64,000 nucleotides of DNA from Stenotrophomonas sp. Iso1 (GTDB taxonomy: Bacteria; Pseudomonadota; Gammaproteobacteria; Xanthomonadales; Xanthomonadaceae). The position numbers and the translations under genes were made by a program. Below are positions 47,060 to 56,378 of the stretch, one piece after another. The stretch covers positions 124,001 to 188,000 of the forward strand of contig NZ_JAODBT010000004.1 of NCBI RefSeq assembly GCF_027497995.1, given 5' to 3'. The notes under the pieces are model-generated. The model did not search any database and was not told where the DNA came from. It worked only from the letters and a program-made list of their open reading frames with translations. Every line of letters begins with the position of its first letter. The first letter of the stretch is position 1.

Positions 47060-47449
47060 ATGAACGCCAAATCTCTCGCTCTCGCCATCGCCCTTGCCGC
47101 CGGGTTTGCCTCGACCGCGCAGGCCTCGGACATCGTCACCCTGGACACCGTGCAGGTCCGCCCGTCGGCCGACCAGCTGGTCCAGGCCAACCTCGAAGCC
47201 ACCAGCAGCATCCCGACCCTGGCAGCGGTGCAGGTCCGCCCGACCGTCGGCCAGATCGTCGAACTGATGGCAGAGCAAGCCGCCAACCAGCTGGTTGCTG
47301 CCACGCCGATTGCCAGCGTCGCGAACTGGGTGGTGTCGCTGCCGGCAGTCACCGTCCGCCCGGACGTGCAGCAGGTGCAGGCACTGGCTGCCGAACTGGC
47401 CGCCGATGCCGTCGGCAACGTGGTCGCCAAGGGTCTGGTTTCTTACTAA
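47060..47449 (+). CDS. Small exported protein with three VRP repeats
   Basis: The 129-residue protein has a signal peptide (SLALAIALAAGFASTAQASD). The mature part contains three short repeats with a TV/AV-x-VRP core and following Gln: VQVRPSADQLVQ, VQVRPTVGQIVE and VTVRPDVQQVQ, about 33 and then 58 residues apart. It has no Cys and no known domain. It is preceded by a long leader with a possible sigma-54 promoter. A hairpin (GGGTCTGG / CCAGACCC) spans its stop codon. I do not recognise the family; a small periplasmic or surface protein is all that can be said. Confidence 0.75.
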   Translation: MNAKSLALAIALAAGFASTAQASDIVTLDTVQVRPSADQLVQANLEATSSIPTLAAVQVRPTVGQIVELMAEQAANQLVAATPIASVANWVVSLPAVTVRPDVQQVQALAAELAADAVGNVVAKGLVSY

Positions 47450-47489
47450 GCCAGACCCTGCCGGAAGCAGCCCGGCGTAAACTTCGCTG

Positions 47490-47969
47490 ATGACTTCCGC
47501 ACCCGTTTTCGATGTCCTGCTGTACCAGCCCGAGATCCCGCCCAACACGGGCAACGTGATCCGGCTATGCGCCAATACCGGCGCGCGACTGCACCTGATC
47601 GAGCCTTTGGGCTTCGACCTCAGTGACAAGCAGCTCAAGCGCGCCGGCCTGGATTACCACGAGTACGCGCAGATGCAGGTTCACCCCGACCTGGATACCG
47701 CGTTGGCGCGCATCGCGCCCAAGCGTCTTTTTGCAATGAGCACCCGCGGCAGCGTGCGCTATGACAGCGTGCCCTTCGCCGATGGCGACGCCTTCCTGTT
47801 TGGCCCGGAAACCCGCGGCCTGCCCCAGGACCTGCTGGATGCATTGCCCGATGGCCGCCGTCTGCGCCTGCCGATGCAACCCAACAACCGCAGCCTCAAT
47901 CTGTCCAACTCGGTTGCCGTGGTGGTGTTCGAGGCATGGCGCCAGCATGGGTTTCCCGGCGGGGCGTAA
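47490..47969 (+). CDS. trmL: tRNA (cytidine/uridine-34) 2'-O-methyltransferase TrmL
   Basis: The 159-residue SPOUT methyltransferase modifies the wobble ribose of leucine tRNAs. Motifs are [20 protein letters not shown] at the N-terminus, [11 protein letters not shown], and the knot-forming [20 protein letters not shown]. Length and motifs are standard for TrmL. It follows the small exported protein gene by 40 bp but has no functional link to it. Confidence 0.96.
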   Translation: MTSAPVFDVLLYQPEIPPNTGNVIRLCANTGARLHLIEPLGFDLSDKQLKRAGLDYHEYAQMQVHPDLDTALARIAPKRLFAMSTRGSVRYDSVPFADGDAFLFGPETRGLPQDLLDALPDGRRLRLPMQPNNRSLNLSNSVAVVVFEAWRQHGFPGGA

Positions 47970-48097
47970 GCCGCTCTCCAGGCGTGGCAAAGCCCTTGTC
48001 TCGTCGGCTGGATGAAGCGCAACGCCGCTCTCCTTGCCACCGGCAAGGGGGACTTGAAGCAACCGCTGCCGTCATCAGAGATCCGGCACGACCTGCC

Positions 48098-48133
48098 CCC
48101 TCCCGTTCGCGCACGAAGGGAGGGTTGGTGAAG
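48098..48133. repeat. Diverged REP-like element
   Basis: CCCTCCC at 48098-48104 pairs with GGGAGGG at 48118-48124 and is followed by TTGGTGAAGG, a degraded form of the TTGGGGTGAGGG tail seen in the other copies. It lies in the 239-bp gap between convergent trmL and the CoA-transferase gene. A small CTTGCC / GGCAAG hairpin sits nearby (about 48033-48048). Confidence 0.45.
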
Positions 48134-48208
48134 GAGTGAAGCGTCTGCCTTGGTCTGCCTGCACGTTCAAACGCTCAGGCTGGCCCGGATACACGGCACC
48201 TGCCCGAG

Positions 48209-49447
48209 CTACGGAAGCGTCTGCCCGCCGATCACACCCTGCGCGTGCAACTCCTGCAGTCGCAGCGCATCCACCCCCAACACCTCATCCAATACCTGCC
48301 CGGTGTGCTGGCCCAATACCGGTGCTGCGTGTGTGTACTGCAGCGGCGTGGCCGAGAACTTCAATGGATTGCGTACCATCGCCACGTTGCCACCGCCGGG
48401 ATGCGGCAGTTCAATGCGCAGGCCACGCGCCTGCACCTGCGCATCGTCGAACACCTGGTCAATGCGATTGACCGGGTTGGCCGGCACCACGGCTTTCTCC
48501 AGCGCTGCCAGCCATTCGGCAGTCGGACGCTGGCTCAGCCGTTGCTGCAGGTACGGCACCAGTTCGCCACGATGGGCCACACGTGCGTTGTTGGTGGCAT
48601 AGCGCGGGTCACTTGCCAGCTGCGGCTCGCCGATCACCTCGCACAGGCGCGCGAACTGGCCGTCGTTACCGACGGCGAGCATGAAATACCCATCGGACGC
48701 GGGCATCACCTGATACGGCACGATGTTCGGATGCGCGGTGCCCTGCCGCGTCGGCACCACGCCGCCGATCAGGTAGTTGGATGCCTGGTTGGCCAGCCAT
48801 GCCACCTGCGTGTCCAGCAATGCCAGATCAATCTGCTGGCCGATGCCGGTACGCTCTGCATGGCGCAGCGCGGCAAGGATGGCCGTGGCTGCATACATGC
48901 CGGTCATCAGATCCGTCGCCGCCACACCTACTTTCTGCGGGCCGGCGCCGGGTGCGCCATCCGGCTCACCGGTAACGCTCATCAGGCCACCAATGGCCTG
49001 GATGGCGGCATCGTAGCCAGCCCGTTGGGCATACGGGCCATCCTGGCCGTAACCGGTGATGGAGCAATACACCAACGCCGGGTTGATGGCGTGCACGCTG
49101 GCGAAATCCAGCCCGTATTTCTTCAGGCCACCGACCTTGTAGTTCTCCACCAACACGTCGCAACGGGCGAGCAGCTCTCGGATCAGCACCTGCCCTTCGT
49201 TGGTGGTGAAATCGATGGCGACCGAGCGCTTGCCACGATTGGCGCACAGGTAATACGCAGACTCGCCGGTGTCATTGCCGTCAGCATCTTTCAGGTAGGG
49301 GGGCCCCCAGGTGCGGGTGTCATCACCCACGCCGGGACGCTCGACCTTGATCACGTCCGCGCCGAAATCGGCCAACACCTGCGTGGCCCACGGGCCGGCA
49401 AGGATGCGCGACAGATCAAGAACACGGATGCCTTCCAGCAACTTCAT
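48209..49447 (-). CDS. CaiB/BaiF family (type III) CoA-transferase
   Basis: The 412-residue protein has the family N-terminus (MKLLEGIRVLDLSRILAGPW), ADFGADVIKVERPG and the catalytic-Asp region VGVAATDLMTGMYAATAI. Type III CoA-transferases move CoA between carboxylic acids, such as formyl-CoA to oxalate or succinyl-CoA to aromatic acids. The start at 49447 overlaps the amidase stop by 4 bp, so it is the last gene of a five-gene operon with amidase, PaaK-like ligase and two MmgE/PrpD genes. The substrate is unknown. Confidence 0.92.
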   Translation of the reverse strand: MKLLEGIRVLDLSRILAGPWATQVLADFGADVIKVERPGVGDDTRTWGPPYLKDADGNDTGESAYYLCANRGKRSVAIDFTTNEGQVLIRELLARCDVLVENYKVGGLKKYGLDFASVHAINPALVYCSITGYGQDGPYAQRAGYDAAIQAIGGLMSVTGEPDGAPGAGPQKVGVAATDLMTGMYAATAILAALRHAERTGIGQQIDLALLDTQVAWLANQASNYLIGGVVPTRQGTAHPNIVPYQVMPASDGYFMLAVGNDGQFARLCEVIGEPQLASDPRYATNNARVAHRGELVPYLQQRLSQRPTAEWLAALEKAVVPANPVNRIDQVFDDAQVQARGLRIELPHPGGGNVAMVRNPLKFSATPLQYTHAAPVLGQHTGQVLDEVLGVDALRLQELHAQGVIGGQTLP

Positions 49448-50841
49448 TTCGGCCACCACGCAGTACAGGCATCCGGAAGCGAAGGCTGCCATGCCACGGT
49501 CCGTTGGAAGGCCTCTGCCAAGGCAATCAACAGCAGCTCGTCACCGATGTTGCCGACCAGTTGCATGCCCACCGGCAGCTCCCCGGCAGCGACCGGCAGC
49601 GGCACCGACAGCGCGGGATTGCCGGCCAGGTTGGCGTAGGCGGTGAGGTCCGCCTGGCTGGCCGGTGCGGGCATGCCGAAAGCGAAGGCACGTTGCGGTG
49701 CGGTCGGCATCACCAGCACATCGCATTGCGCCAGCCACTGTTGCAGCTGGACGTGGCCGCGATCCGCCAGTTGCGAGGCGGCCGCCAGCTCGGCGGCACT
49801 GCGGCCCTCGGCCCAGGACATCAACTTGACCAGCAGCGGTGAGAATTTGCTGCGGTCGCCGGCCCAGGCATCGGCATGCTCCACCAGCAGCTCGGCTTCA
49901 CTCATCAACAGACCCGCACGACGTGCACGGCCGGATGCAAAGGCCGGTGCTGGCAGCGGCTGTAGGCGATGACCGAGCCCGGTAAGCACTCGCAGACCGT
50001 CTTCAAAGGCCGCCTGCACATCGGGTGCGATGTCGACGGTGTCGCCGAAATCCACAACGCCGATGCGCAGCGGCGTGTTGTCGGCCGGTACGAAATGAAT
50101 CGCACGCGATTGCGCGCAATCGGCGTCAAACCCCGACATCACCTGCAGCAGCAAACGCAGGTCGCGGGCTGACCGTGTGAGCGGGCCGATGTGGTCGAGC
50201 CGGCGGCACAGCGCGACCGTGCCACGCGTGCTGATAGCGCCCCAACTCGGCTTCAAGCCCACCACGCCGCAATAGCTGGCGGGGATGCGTACCGAGCCCA
50301 TGGTGTCGGTGCCCAATGCTGCCGAACACAGGCCCGCCGCGACCGCCGCACCACTGCCACCGCTTGATCCGCCCGGCGTGTAACCGGGGCGATGCGGGTT
50401 GTGGCACGCGCCGTAGAACGGGTTGTCGTTGTCGGCGCCCATCGCCGCTTCGTGCATGTTGAGCTTGCCGAGGATCACCGCACCGGCCGCACGCAGCGCG
50501 GCCACGGCAGGATTGTCGGACGCGGACGCCGCTTCGTGACGGCGCGTTTCCATGCCGGCGGTGGTGACCATGCCGGCGACGTCGATGTTGTCCTTCACCG
50601 CAACCGTCAGGCCTTCGAGCGGTCGCACATGGCCACTGCGACGGCGGGCGTCCGATTCGGCGGCGGCGGCCAATGCGCCTTCGACATCAACGTGGATATA
50701 GCTGTTGATGATCGACTGGCTGGCGTCGATGGCAGCCAGCTGCTGACGCAGCAGTTCCACGCTGCTCAGCTCACCGGCAGCCAACAAGGCCGCCTGCGCG
50801 GTCATGTCCTGGATCAGCAGTTGCGCATCGGCCTTGCTCAC
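49444..50841 (-). CDS. Amidase signature family hydrolase
   Basis: The 465-residue protein has the amidase signature Ser-Ser-Lys triad: Lys in TVAVKDNIDVAGMVTTAG, and Ser in GGSSGGSGAAVAAGL with GTDTMGSVRIPASYCG following. It hydrolyses a small amide, perhaps releasing the acid that the rest of the operon activates. It starts with GTG at 50841, supported by GAGGAAAG upstream. It overlaps the CoA-transferase gene by 4 bp and follows the ligase gene by 10 bp. The specificity is unknown. Confidence 0.9.
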   Translation of the reverse strand: MSKADAQLLIQDMTAQAALLAAGELSSVELLRQQLAAIDASQSIINSYIHVDVEGALAAAAESDARRRSGHVRPLEGLTVAVKDNIDVAGMVTTAGMETRRHEAASASDNPAVAALRAAGAVILGKLNMHEAAMGADNDNPFYGACHNPHRPGYTPGGSSGGSGAAVAAGLCSAALGTDTMGSVRIPASYCGVVGLKPSWGAISTRGTVALCRRLDHIGPLTRSARDLRLLLQVMSGFDADCAQSRAIHFVPADNTPLRIGVVDFGDTVDIAPDVQAAFEDGLRVLTGLGHRLQPLPAPAFASGRARRAGLLMSEAELLVEHADAWAGDRSKFSPLLVKLMSWAEGRSAAELAAASQLADRGHVQLQQWLAQCDVLVMPTAPQRAFAFGMPAPASQADLTAYANLAGNPALSVPLPVAAGELPVGMQLVGNIGDELLLIALAEAFQRTVAWQPSLPDACTAWWPK

Positions 50842-50851
50842 GGTGCTTTCC

Positions 50852-52249
50852 TCAGGCGAAACGTTTATCGATCAGACGCACCGGCTTCTGCCGTACTTCA
50901 ATGCCGGTCAGCGAGGCCAGTGCACCTGGCTCCGCCAGCACGATACTCATTTCAACGCCCAGCCGCTGGCGCAGCAAAGCGCCGAACTCGGCCGCCAGTT
51001 GTGCGTCGTCGACCGCGCCGCGCGTTTCCACGTGCACCGCCAGATCGTCGCGGCCGCCCTCGTCACGACTGGCCACGCAGATGAACTCGCCGGCAAACGA
51101 TGCGTGCTCTTCCAGCACCGGTGCCATCGCCTGCGGGAATACGTTGATGCCGCGAATCTTGACCATGTTGTCGCTGCGGCCAAGGAAGCCTTCAATGCGA
51201 CGCAGGTTCATGCCCAGCTTTGATGGCGTGGTCAACACGCGGGTCACGTCATGGGTGTTGAAACGGATGATCGGGTAGATGTCGTCCTTGTACAGGCAGG
51301 TGACCACCATGTCGCCGGTCTCCCCATCGGCCACCAATGCGCCGCTGTCCACGTCGAGAATTTCGACGTACTGCGCGTCTTCCATCAGGTACAAGCCATC
51401 CTGATCCGGGCCTTGGCCGGCGATGGCGCCGGTGTCACCGACGCCGTACCAGTCGTACAGTTCAACGCCACCCCAAGCCGCCGACAACGACTCACGCGAC
51501 TCACGGCCGAGGTGCCCGCAGATCATCCGCACCGGGATGTCCTTGCCCGGCACCAGGCCGTTCTCGCGTGCCACGTCAGCCAGCTTCTTGATGTAGTCGG
51601 CAAAGCCCACGATGACGTTGGCGCCCATGCTCTTCATCAACTGCACCTGCTGTGCAGAGCGCATCTCGATGCCGGTACCCGCTGAGCAGAACAGCGCCTG
51701 CGTGTAATGCGTCACTGCTTCACGCACATAGTGGCCGCCATTGATCATGCCGTGGCCGTATACCGAATGGACCACGTCACCGGGCTGCATGCCCTGCCAG
51801 CGGTACAGGCGCGCCAACAGCAGGCTCTGCACTTCGCGCGAATGCGGCGAGAACACCAGCGGCTGCGGGCGTCCTGTGGTGCCCGAGGTCGTGTGGAACA
51901 CCAACGGCGTGTTGCCCGCCTCGGTGCCGTCGCGCCAACCATGGAAATCACCGAGCGGCGGGTTGGCTTCCACCGAGGCCATGATTTCGTGCTTGCCGAA
52001 CACCGGCAGCTTGGTGATGTCATCAAGGCTCTGGATGTCGGCGGGCGTGACGCCGGCATCGCCCCACAGGCGTTGATAGAACGGAATCTGCCAGGCGCGG
52101 GCCACGCAACGCAGGAACATTGCGTTCTGCTCGGCACGCAGTTGCTCGCGGCTGATGTTCTTGAACTTGTCAGTGAAGGCCTGGTCCATCGGGAACTGGG
52201 TGAGCAGCTCCTTGACATCGAACGACTCGAAATAAGTGGTGTGGGTCAT
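50852..52249 (-). CDS. PaaK-like (phenylacetate--CoA ligase family) adenylate-forming enzyme
   Basis: The 465-residue ligase has the ATP loop FHTTSGTTGRPQPLVFSP. DWYGVGDTGAIAGQ, IIRFNTHDVTRVLTTPS and the hinge region GRSDNMVKIRGINVFPQAM are typical of PaaK-type enzymes that act on aromatic or small acids. With the amidase and CoA-transferase it gives three ways of making acids or CoA esters in one operon. It overlaps the first MmgE/PrpD gene by 4 bp. The acid activated cannot be told; phenylacetate itself is unlikely, as no paa genes are present. Confidence 0.88.
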   Translation of the reverse strand: MTHTTYFESFDVKELLTQFPMDQAFTDKFKNISREQLRAEQNAMFLRCVARAWQIPFYQRLWGDAGVTPADIQSLDDITKLPVFGKHEIMASVEANPPLGDFHGWRDGTEAGNTPLVFHTTSGTTGRPQPLVFSPHSREVQSLLLARLYRWQGMQPGDVVHSVYGHGMINGGHYVREAVTHYTQALFCSAGTGIEMRSAQQVQLMKSMGANVIVGFADYIKKLADVARENGLVPGKDIPVRMICGHLGRESRESLSAAWGGVELYDWYGVGDTGAIAGQGPDQDGLYLMEDAQYVEILDVDSGALVADGETGDMVVTCLYKDDIYPIIRFNTHDVTRVLTTPSKLGMNLRRIEGFLGRSDNMVKIRGINVFPQAMAPVLEEHASFAGEFICVASRDEGGRDDLAVHVETRGAVDDAQLAAEFGALLRQRLGVEMSIVLAEPGALASLTGIEVRQKPVRLIDKRFA

Positions 52250-53637
52250 GGGGTCTCGACAATCAGCAGGTCGACCAGCCGGCGGACATCGTCGATGTCC
52301 TGCAGATGGTCGAAGTGGGAGATCAGGGCATCGCGGCGGCCGGCGTCGAACGGACGCGCGGCGTGGTCAAGGCAATGGTGGAATTTTTCAAGTTGCTGGC
52401 CACGTGACAGCGGCCGCTGCGGGGAGCCGATGGCTGCGTCGCGGTGGTTGTGCAGGACGCGGCCATCGCGCAGTACGACCGTCATGGATTGCGGCACCAG
52501 CGCGTTGGGGTCTTCGCAATCATTCGGCACCAGGCTCACCTGCGATGCGAATGTCGCCAGACGTGGGTCCGCCAGTTTCTCCGGCGCATACGCTGACAAA
52601 CCCACTTTCCCGTCGAGCAATACGGTGCCCAGCAGGAACGGCAGACACAGCCGTGCATAGCTGGTTTCCATGCCGGGCTCGTAGGGCCGGCCTACCAGGC
52701 GACGCACCAAGGGCGGCGCCTGCAGTTCGATGGACGCGACGTTCTCCAGGCTCAGTCCGTGCTGCTGACGCAGCTCCATTAGCATGTCCTGCGCGGCATG
52801 CGCCGCGCCGCCGGTGGGGAACACCTTGTGACTGACGCTGAGCATCTGTGCTTCACGCGCGGCAAGTTTCTGCAGCGACGGCGCCGTGTCGAATTCACCT
52901 TCGATCAATGGCAGATAGCCGAATGGGCCTTCCAACATATCGCGCGGTGCCGGGAAGCCATTGCGCGCCAGCTCCCAGCAACTCAACGCAGCGCGGGCAT
53001 TCAATGCAACCTGCAAGGCCAGCGTTGGTGAACCTTCCACATGCGCCTGCATGGTGCCGGACAGATGGCTGTACGCCAGGCCCAACACACGTCGCAGCAG
53101 CGCCTCATCGGCACCGTGCAGGTGGGCGATACCTGCGACCGCACCCAGCGCGCCGCACATCGAGGGCCGGAAGAAGCGCATCGGTGCACGCCCGCTGATG
53201 CCAATCAGGGTCGCCACATCCACCGCTACATTGAGCGCGGTGATGAGTGCCTTGCCGTCCACCGCCATGCCATCCACATTTGCGCGCTGCTCGGCGGCGG
53301 CGAATAGCGCCGACTGAATCACTGCCAGCGGATGCACCACGGCCGGCATGTGCACGCAATCAAATTCCTGGCTGTGTATCTGGTAGCCATTGACCATCGC
53401 CGCGCTGGCCGCAGGCATTGCTTCGCCTGTGACCCACACCCGCGCGGCATTGCCGGCGCCATAGCTGGCAACGCTGCGCCGCACCGTCTGGGTCAGCGGT
53501 ACCTGCGCGCCGGAGCCAGAAATGCCAACGGCAATCGAGTCCATCGCGAAGATACGCGTGGCCGCGACCGTTTCGGCCGAGAGGTCTTCAAACCGCAGCG
53601 TGCTCGCGTGCTGCAACAGGGCTTCGGTCAATCGCAT
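52246..53637 (-). CDS. MmgE/PrpD family protein 1
   Basis: The 463-residue protein is of the 2-methylcitrate dehydratase fold. Visible blocks are FAMDSIAVGISGSGAQVPL, AAMVNGYQIHSQEFDCVHMP, SGTMQAHVEGSPTLALQVAL and VFPTGGAAHAAQDML, the latter two flanking the usual active-site pocket. The family includes PrpD, cis-aconitate decarboxylase and iminodisuccinate epimerase, so function is not set by family. The start at 53637 overlaps the second MmgE/PrpD gene by one base. The two proteins are clearly different in sequence and may form a heteromer or handle consecutive steps. Confidence 0.88.
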   Translation of the reverse strand: MRLTEALLQHASTLRFEDLSAETVAATRIFAMDSIAVGISGSGAQVPLTQTVRRSVASYGAGNAARVWVTGEAMPAASAAMVNGYQIHSQEFDCVHMPAVVHPLAVIQSALFAAAEQRANVDGMAVDGKALITALNVAVDVATLIGISGRAPMRFFRPSMCGALGAVAGIAHLHGADEALLRRVLGLAYSHLSGTMQAHVEGSPTLALQVALNARAALSCWELARNGFPAPRDMLEGPFGYLPLIEGEFDTAPSLQKLAAREAQMLSVSHKVFPTGGAAHAAQDMLMELRQQHGLSLENVASIELQAPPLVRRLVGRPYEPGMETSYARLCLPFLLGTVLLDGKVGLSAYAPEKLADPRLATFASQVSLVPNDCEDPNALVPQSMTVVLRDGRVLHNHRDAAIGSPQRPLSRGQQLEKFHHCLDHAARPFDAGRRDALISHFDHLQDIDDVRRLVDLLIVETP

Positions 53638-54995
53638 CAGGCCACCCGCGCCAACATCGTGTTCAGAGCGTCCAGACTGCCGCCATTGGGCAGCGCCTGC
53701 ACCTGCCCAAAGAGGGATTGTGCCAACCCGGCCGATACGCCACCCCATTGCGCCAACGCCATTGCCTTGGCGATCACATCGTCGGCGGACAGCGGACATT
53801 CCGGGTCGCCCCAGGCGTCAATGCGACTGCGCTCGACGCTGCGACCATCATCCAGCCACAGCTGCACCGTGGCACCGTAATGTGCCGGGAAACGCAGGCT
53901 GCAGTCGCGGTCTTCCGCCACCTTGATGCGGCTGCGCCAATGCAGCACGTCGGTATCGGAGCAGGCCTCGGCGGTGTAGTGATCCAGCTGCGGACGGCCA
54001 TGTACAAGGACCGAGGCCAAAGCATGTTGCAGGCTGAATTTTGCTTCCAGTTCAGTGGAAGGCTGCGGGCGGTCGCAGAAGCGCAGGGCTTCAGCGTAGG
54101 TGCGCACTTCAACACGCGCGATCTGCGCGATATCGGCCTCGGCCAGCCCGCTGAGGGCCTCCCGCATCGCGTCGATGGCCGGGTGCGCATGCCGACATGC
54201 CGGCCACGGTTTGAGGCTGGTGCTATGGATCAACCAATCCTCTTCCTCGGCAATCACCTGTTCCGGCACGGCGTCCGGCGCGGTGGCGGCAAACAGACCC
54301 TGCTCGCCTTCCAGTATCCTGCGCGGCCCACGCATGCCCGCCAGCGCCAACTGTGCCGCCAGCCAGCCACTGCGTGCGGCTTCGGCGTTATGCAACGATT
54401 TGGTCGGTACCGGTTCGTGACGCATCTGCCACAGGCCGCCGGTGCGGCTGCCGGCATTGCCCAGCGCATCGGCCAGCGCATCCGTGGGTAAACGCAATAT
54501 CGAGGCGCCCGCCGCAGCGGCGCCAAACGCACCGGCCGTTGAGGTGGGGTGCCAATAGCGATAATGCCCACGGCCCAATGCGCGGCCCACGCGAATGGTG
54601 GCTTCGTAGCCGCGCACCACTGCATCGAGCAGGGCAATGCTGTCGGCGTTTTCAGCCTGCGCGGCAGCCAGCGCGACGGGAATCACCACCGGGCCGGGAT
54701 GCAGAATGGCACCGCGATGCACATCGTCCATTTCCAGCACATTGCCCAACGCGCCATTGAGCAGCAGCGCATCATTCACGCTGCGCCCGCCGACGCCGAG
54801 CGCCGTCGCTGAACCAAACGATTGCAGCTGCACCACGCTGCGCAGTTGTGCAGCTACCGGGTAGCGCAATGCCGCCAAGGCGCAGCCCAGCCAATCCACC
54901 AGCAACAAGGCGGCTCGCTGCCGTGCGGCGGCATCCACCGGCTGCTGCAGGCGCTGGGCAAGCTGTTCGGTAAGGCTGGCAGCAGGCGGAATCAT
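53637..54995 (-). CDS. MmgE/PrpD family protein 2
   Basis: The 452-residue protein is of the same fold as its neighbour, with VDWLGCALAALRYPVAAQL, LEMDDVHRGAILHPGPVVIP and the pocket residues around KPWPACRHAHPAIDAMREAL. It is the first gene of the five-gene operon. The start is uncertain: 54995 (MIPPAASL) is preferred for fit, with 55058 (MLLSPQRF) as an alternative. No strong ribosome site is seen at either. It lies divergent to the acetyl-CoA hydrolase family gene across a short promoter gap that contains a palindrome. Confidence 0.85.
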   Translation of the reverse strand: MIPPAASLTEQLAQRLQQPVDAAARQRAALLLVDWLGCALAALRYPVAAQLRSVVQLQSFGSATALGVGGRSVNDALLLNGALGNVLEMDDVHRGAILHPGPVVIPVALAAAQAENADSIALLDAVVRGYEATIRVGRALGRGHYRYWHPTSTAGAFGAAAAGASILRLPTDALADALGNAGSRTGGLWQMRHEPVPTKSLHNAEAARSGWLAAQLALAGMRGPRRILEGEQGLFAATAPDAVPEQVIAEEEDWLIHSTSLKPWPACRHAHPAIDAMREALSGLAEADIAQIARVEVRTYAEALRFCDRPQPSTELEAKFSLQHALASVLVHGRPQLDHYTAEACSDTDVLHWRSRIKVAEDRDCSLRFPAHYGATVQLWLDDGRSVERSRIDAWGDPECPLSADDVIAKAMALAQWGGVSAGLAQSLFGQVQALPNGGSLDALNTMLARVA

Positions 54996-55078
54996 CGCGT
55001 GGCGGGGCTCGTTGCAAACGAAGAACGGGGGACGGAAACGCTGCGGTGAAAGGAGCATAACCGACTTTGTCCGGACAT

Positions 55079-55088
55079 ATCATATGAT
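55079..55088. promoter_or_regulatory. Palindrome in the divergent promoter of the catabolic locus
   Basis: ATCATATGAT is a perfect 10-bp palindrome in an AT-rich patch between the two divergent transcripts, overlapping likely -10 regions. It could be an operator for the nearby GntR/HutC-type regulator. This is inferred from place and symmetry only. Confidence 0.35.
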
Positions 55089-55117
55089 TCACCTCCCGCA
55101 ACCTGCAATCACCCCAC

Positions 55118-56362
55118 ATGCCCCGACCGCTGGATGCTGACACCTTCTTCGACCACCTTGCGCAGGGCCGCGAGATCTTCGCGCCGGGCTGCGCCGGCCA
55201 CTCGCTGCTGTTTGAATCATGGCTGCGTGCCCAGCCGGAGCGTTGTGCCGGGTTGCGCTTCACCGGTGTACACATCCCCACGGTCAACACCTTCGATTTC
55301 GCAGGCCTGCATCCGAAGGCACGCCAACGCAGCATCTTCCTGAGCGGCGACCTGCGCGCATCCTGGTTGGATGGCCGTGTCGACTACCTGCCGATGACCT
55401 ACACCGCCACCTGGCGCTGGCTGCGCGAGAAGGTGAGCTTCGACACCGTGCTGGTGCAGGTGTCACCGCCGGATGACGATGGCAATTGTTCGCTGGGCGT
55501 CGCCTGCGACTTCACCCCGGCGGTATGGCCACGTGCAACGCGCATCCTGGCGCATATCAACCCACGCATGCCGCGCACGCGCGGTCCGTCCATTCCGCTG
55601 GCACGCATCAGCGCCGCCATCGAACAGGACATGCCCCTGCTGGAAATCCCCGACCCACCTGGCGATGCGGCAATGGACGCAGTTGCAGCGCAGGTAGCCA
55701 CGTTGGTGGACGACGGCGCCACCCTGCAGTTGGGCCTGGGCCGGCTGCAATCGGCGGTACTGCGCGCGGTGCGCGAACGTCGCAACCTGCGCATCCACAG
55801 CGGCATGGTCTCTGACGGGCTGCTCGGGCTGCTCGATTCCGGAGCCCTTTCACCGGCGCCGGATGCGGTGGTCGCAGGCGTAGCGCTGGGCACCGCTGCG
55901 CTGTATGACGTTGCTCCACGCACCGTTGTATTCCGCGAGGTCGGGCACACCCATGACCACGCCGTGCTTGCCGCCCTGCCCCGTTTGACTGCCATCAACA
56001 GCGCGTTGTCAGTGGACCTGCTGGGGCAGGTGAACGGCGAGTTCCTGTCTGGACGCCAACTGAGTGGTGTCGGCGGGCTGCCCGATTTCCTGCAAGGCGC
56101 TCGCCAATCGGTAGGTGGTCGCGGCATCATTGCACTCCCTGCCAGCACCCCCAAGGGCGAAAGCAGGATTGTGCCGATGCTTCCCGCGGGGCCAGTGAGC
56201 CTGGCGCGCGTGGATGCTGACTGCATCGTCAGCGAGTACGGTGTCGCCGATCTGCGTCACCTTGATGTCCACGCCAGGGCCCGTGCCCTGATCGCCATTG
56301 CCGCTCCCGAACACCGCGAAGCCCTGGAACGCAATTGGCAGGCGCTTTCGCACAGACTTTGA
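55118..56362 (+). CDS. Acetyl-CoA hydrolase/transferase family protein
   Basis: The 414-residue protein is of the class I CoA-transferase fold related to 4-hydroxybutyrate and butyryl-CoA:acetate CoA-transferases. Blocks are VQVSPPDDDGNCSLGVACDF, LQLGLGRLQSAVLRAV, INSALSVDLLGQVNGEFLSG, GVGGLPDFLQGARQS and IVSEYGVADLRHLDVHARA. Such enzymes swap CoA between short acids. The gene is transcribed away from the five-gene operon and is followed 16 bp later by the GntR gene, making a small regulator-enzyme unit. Confidence 0.87.
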   Translation: MPRPLDADTFFDHLAQGREIFAPGCAGHSLLFESWLRAQPERCAGLRFTGVHIPTVNTFDFAGLHPKARQRSIFLSGDLRASWLDGRVDYLPMTYTATWRWLREKVSFDTVLVQVSPPDDDGNCSLGVACDFTPAVWPRATRILAHINPRMPRTRGPSIPLARISAAIEQDMPLLEIPDPPGDAAMDAVAAQVATLVDDGATLQLGLGRLQSAVLRAVRERRNLRIHSGMVSDGLLGLLDSGALSPAPDAVVAGVALGTAALYDVAPRTVVFREVGHTHDHAVLAALPRLTAINSALSVDLLGQVNGEFLSGRQLSGVGGLPDFLQGARQSVGGRGIIALPASTPKGESRIVPMLPAGPVSLARVDADCIVSEYGVADLRHLDVHARARALIAIAAPEHREALERNWQALSHRL

Positions 56363-56378
56363 ACAAGGATCAGTACAT

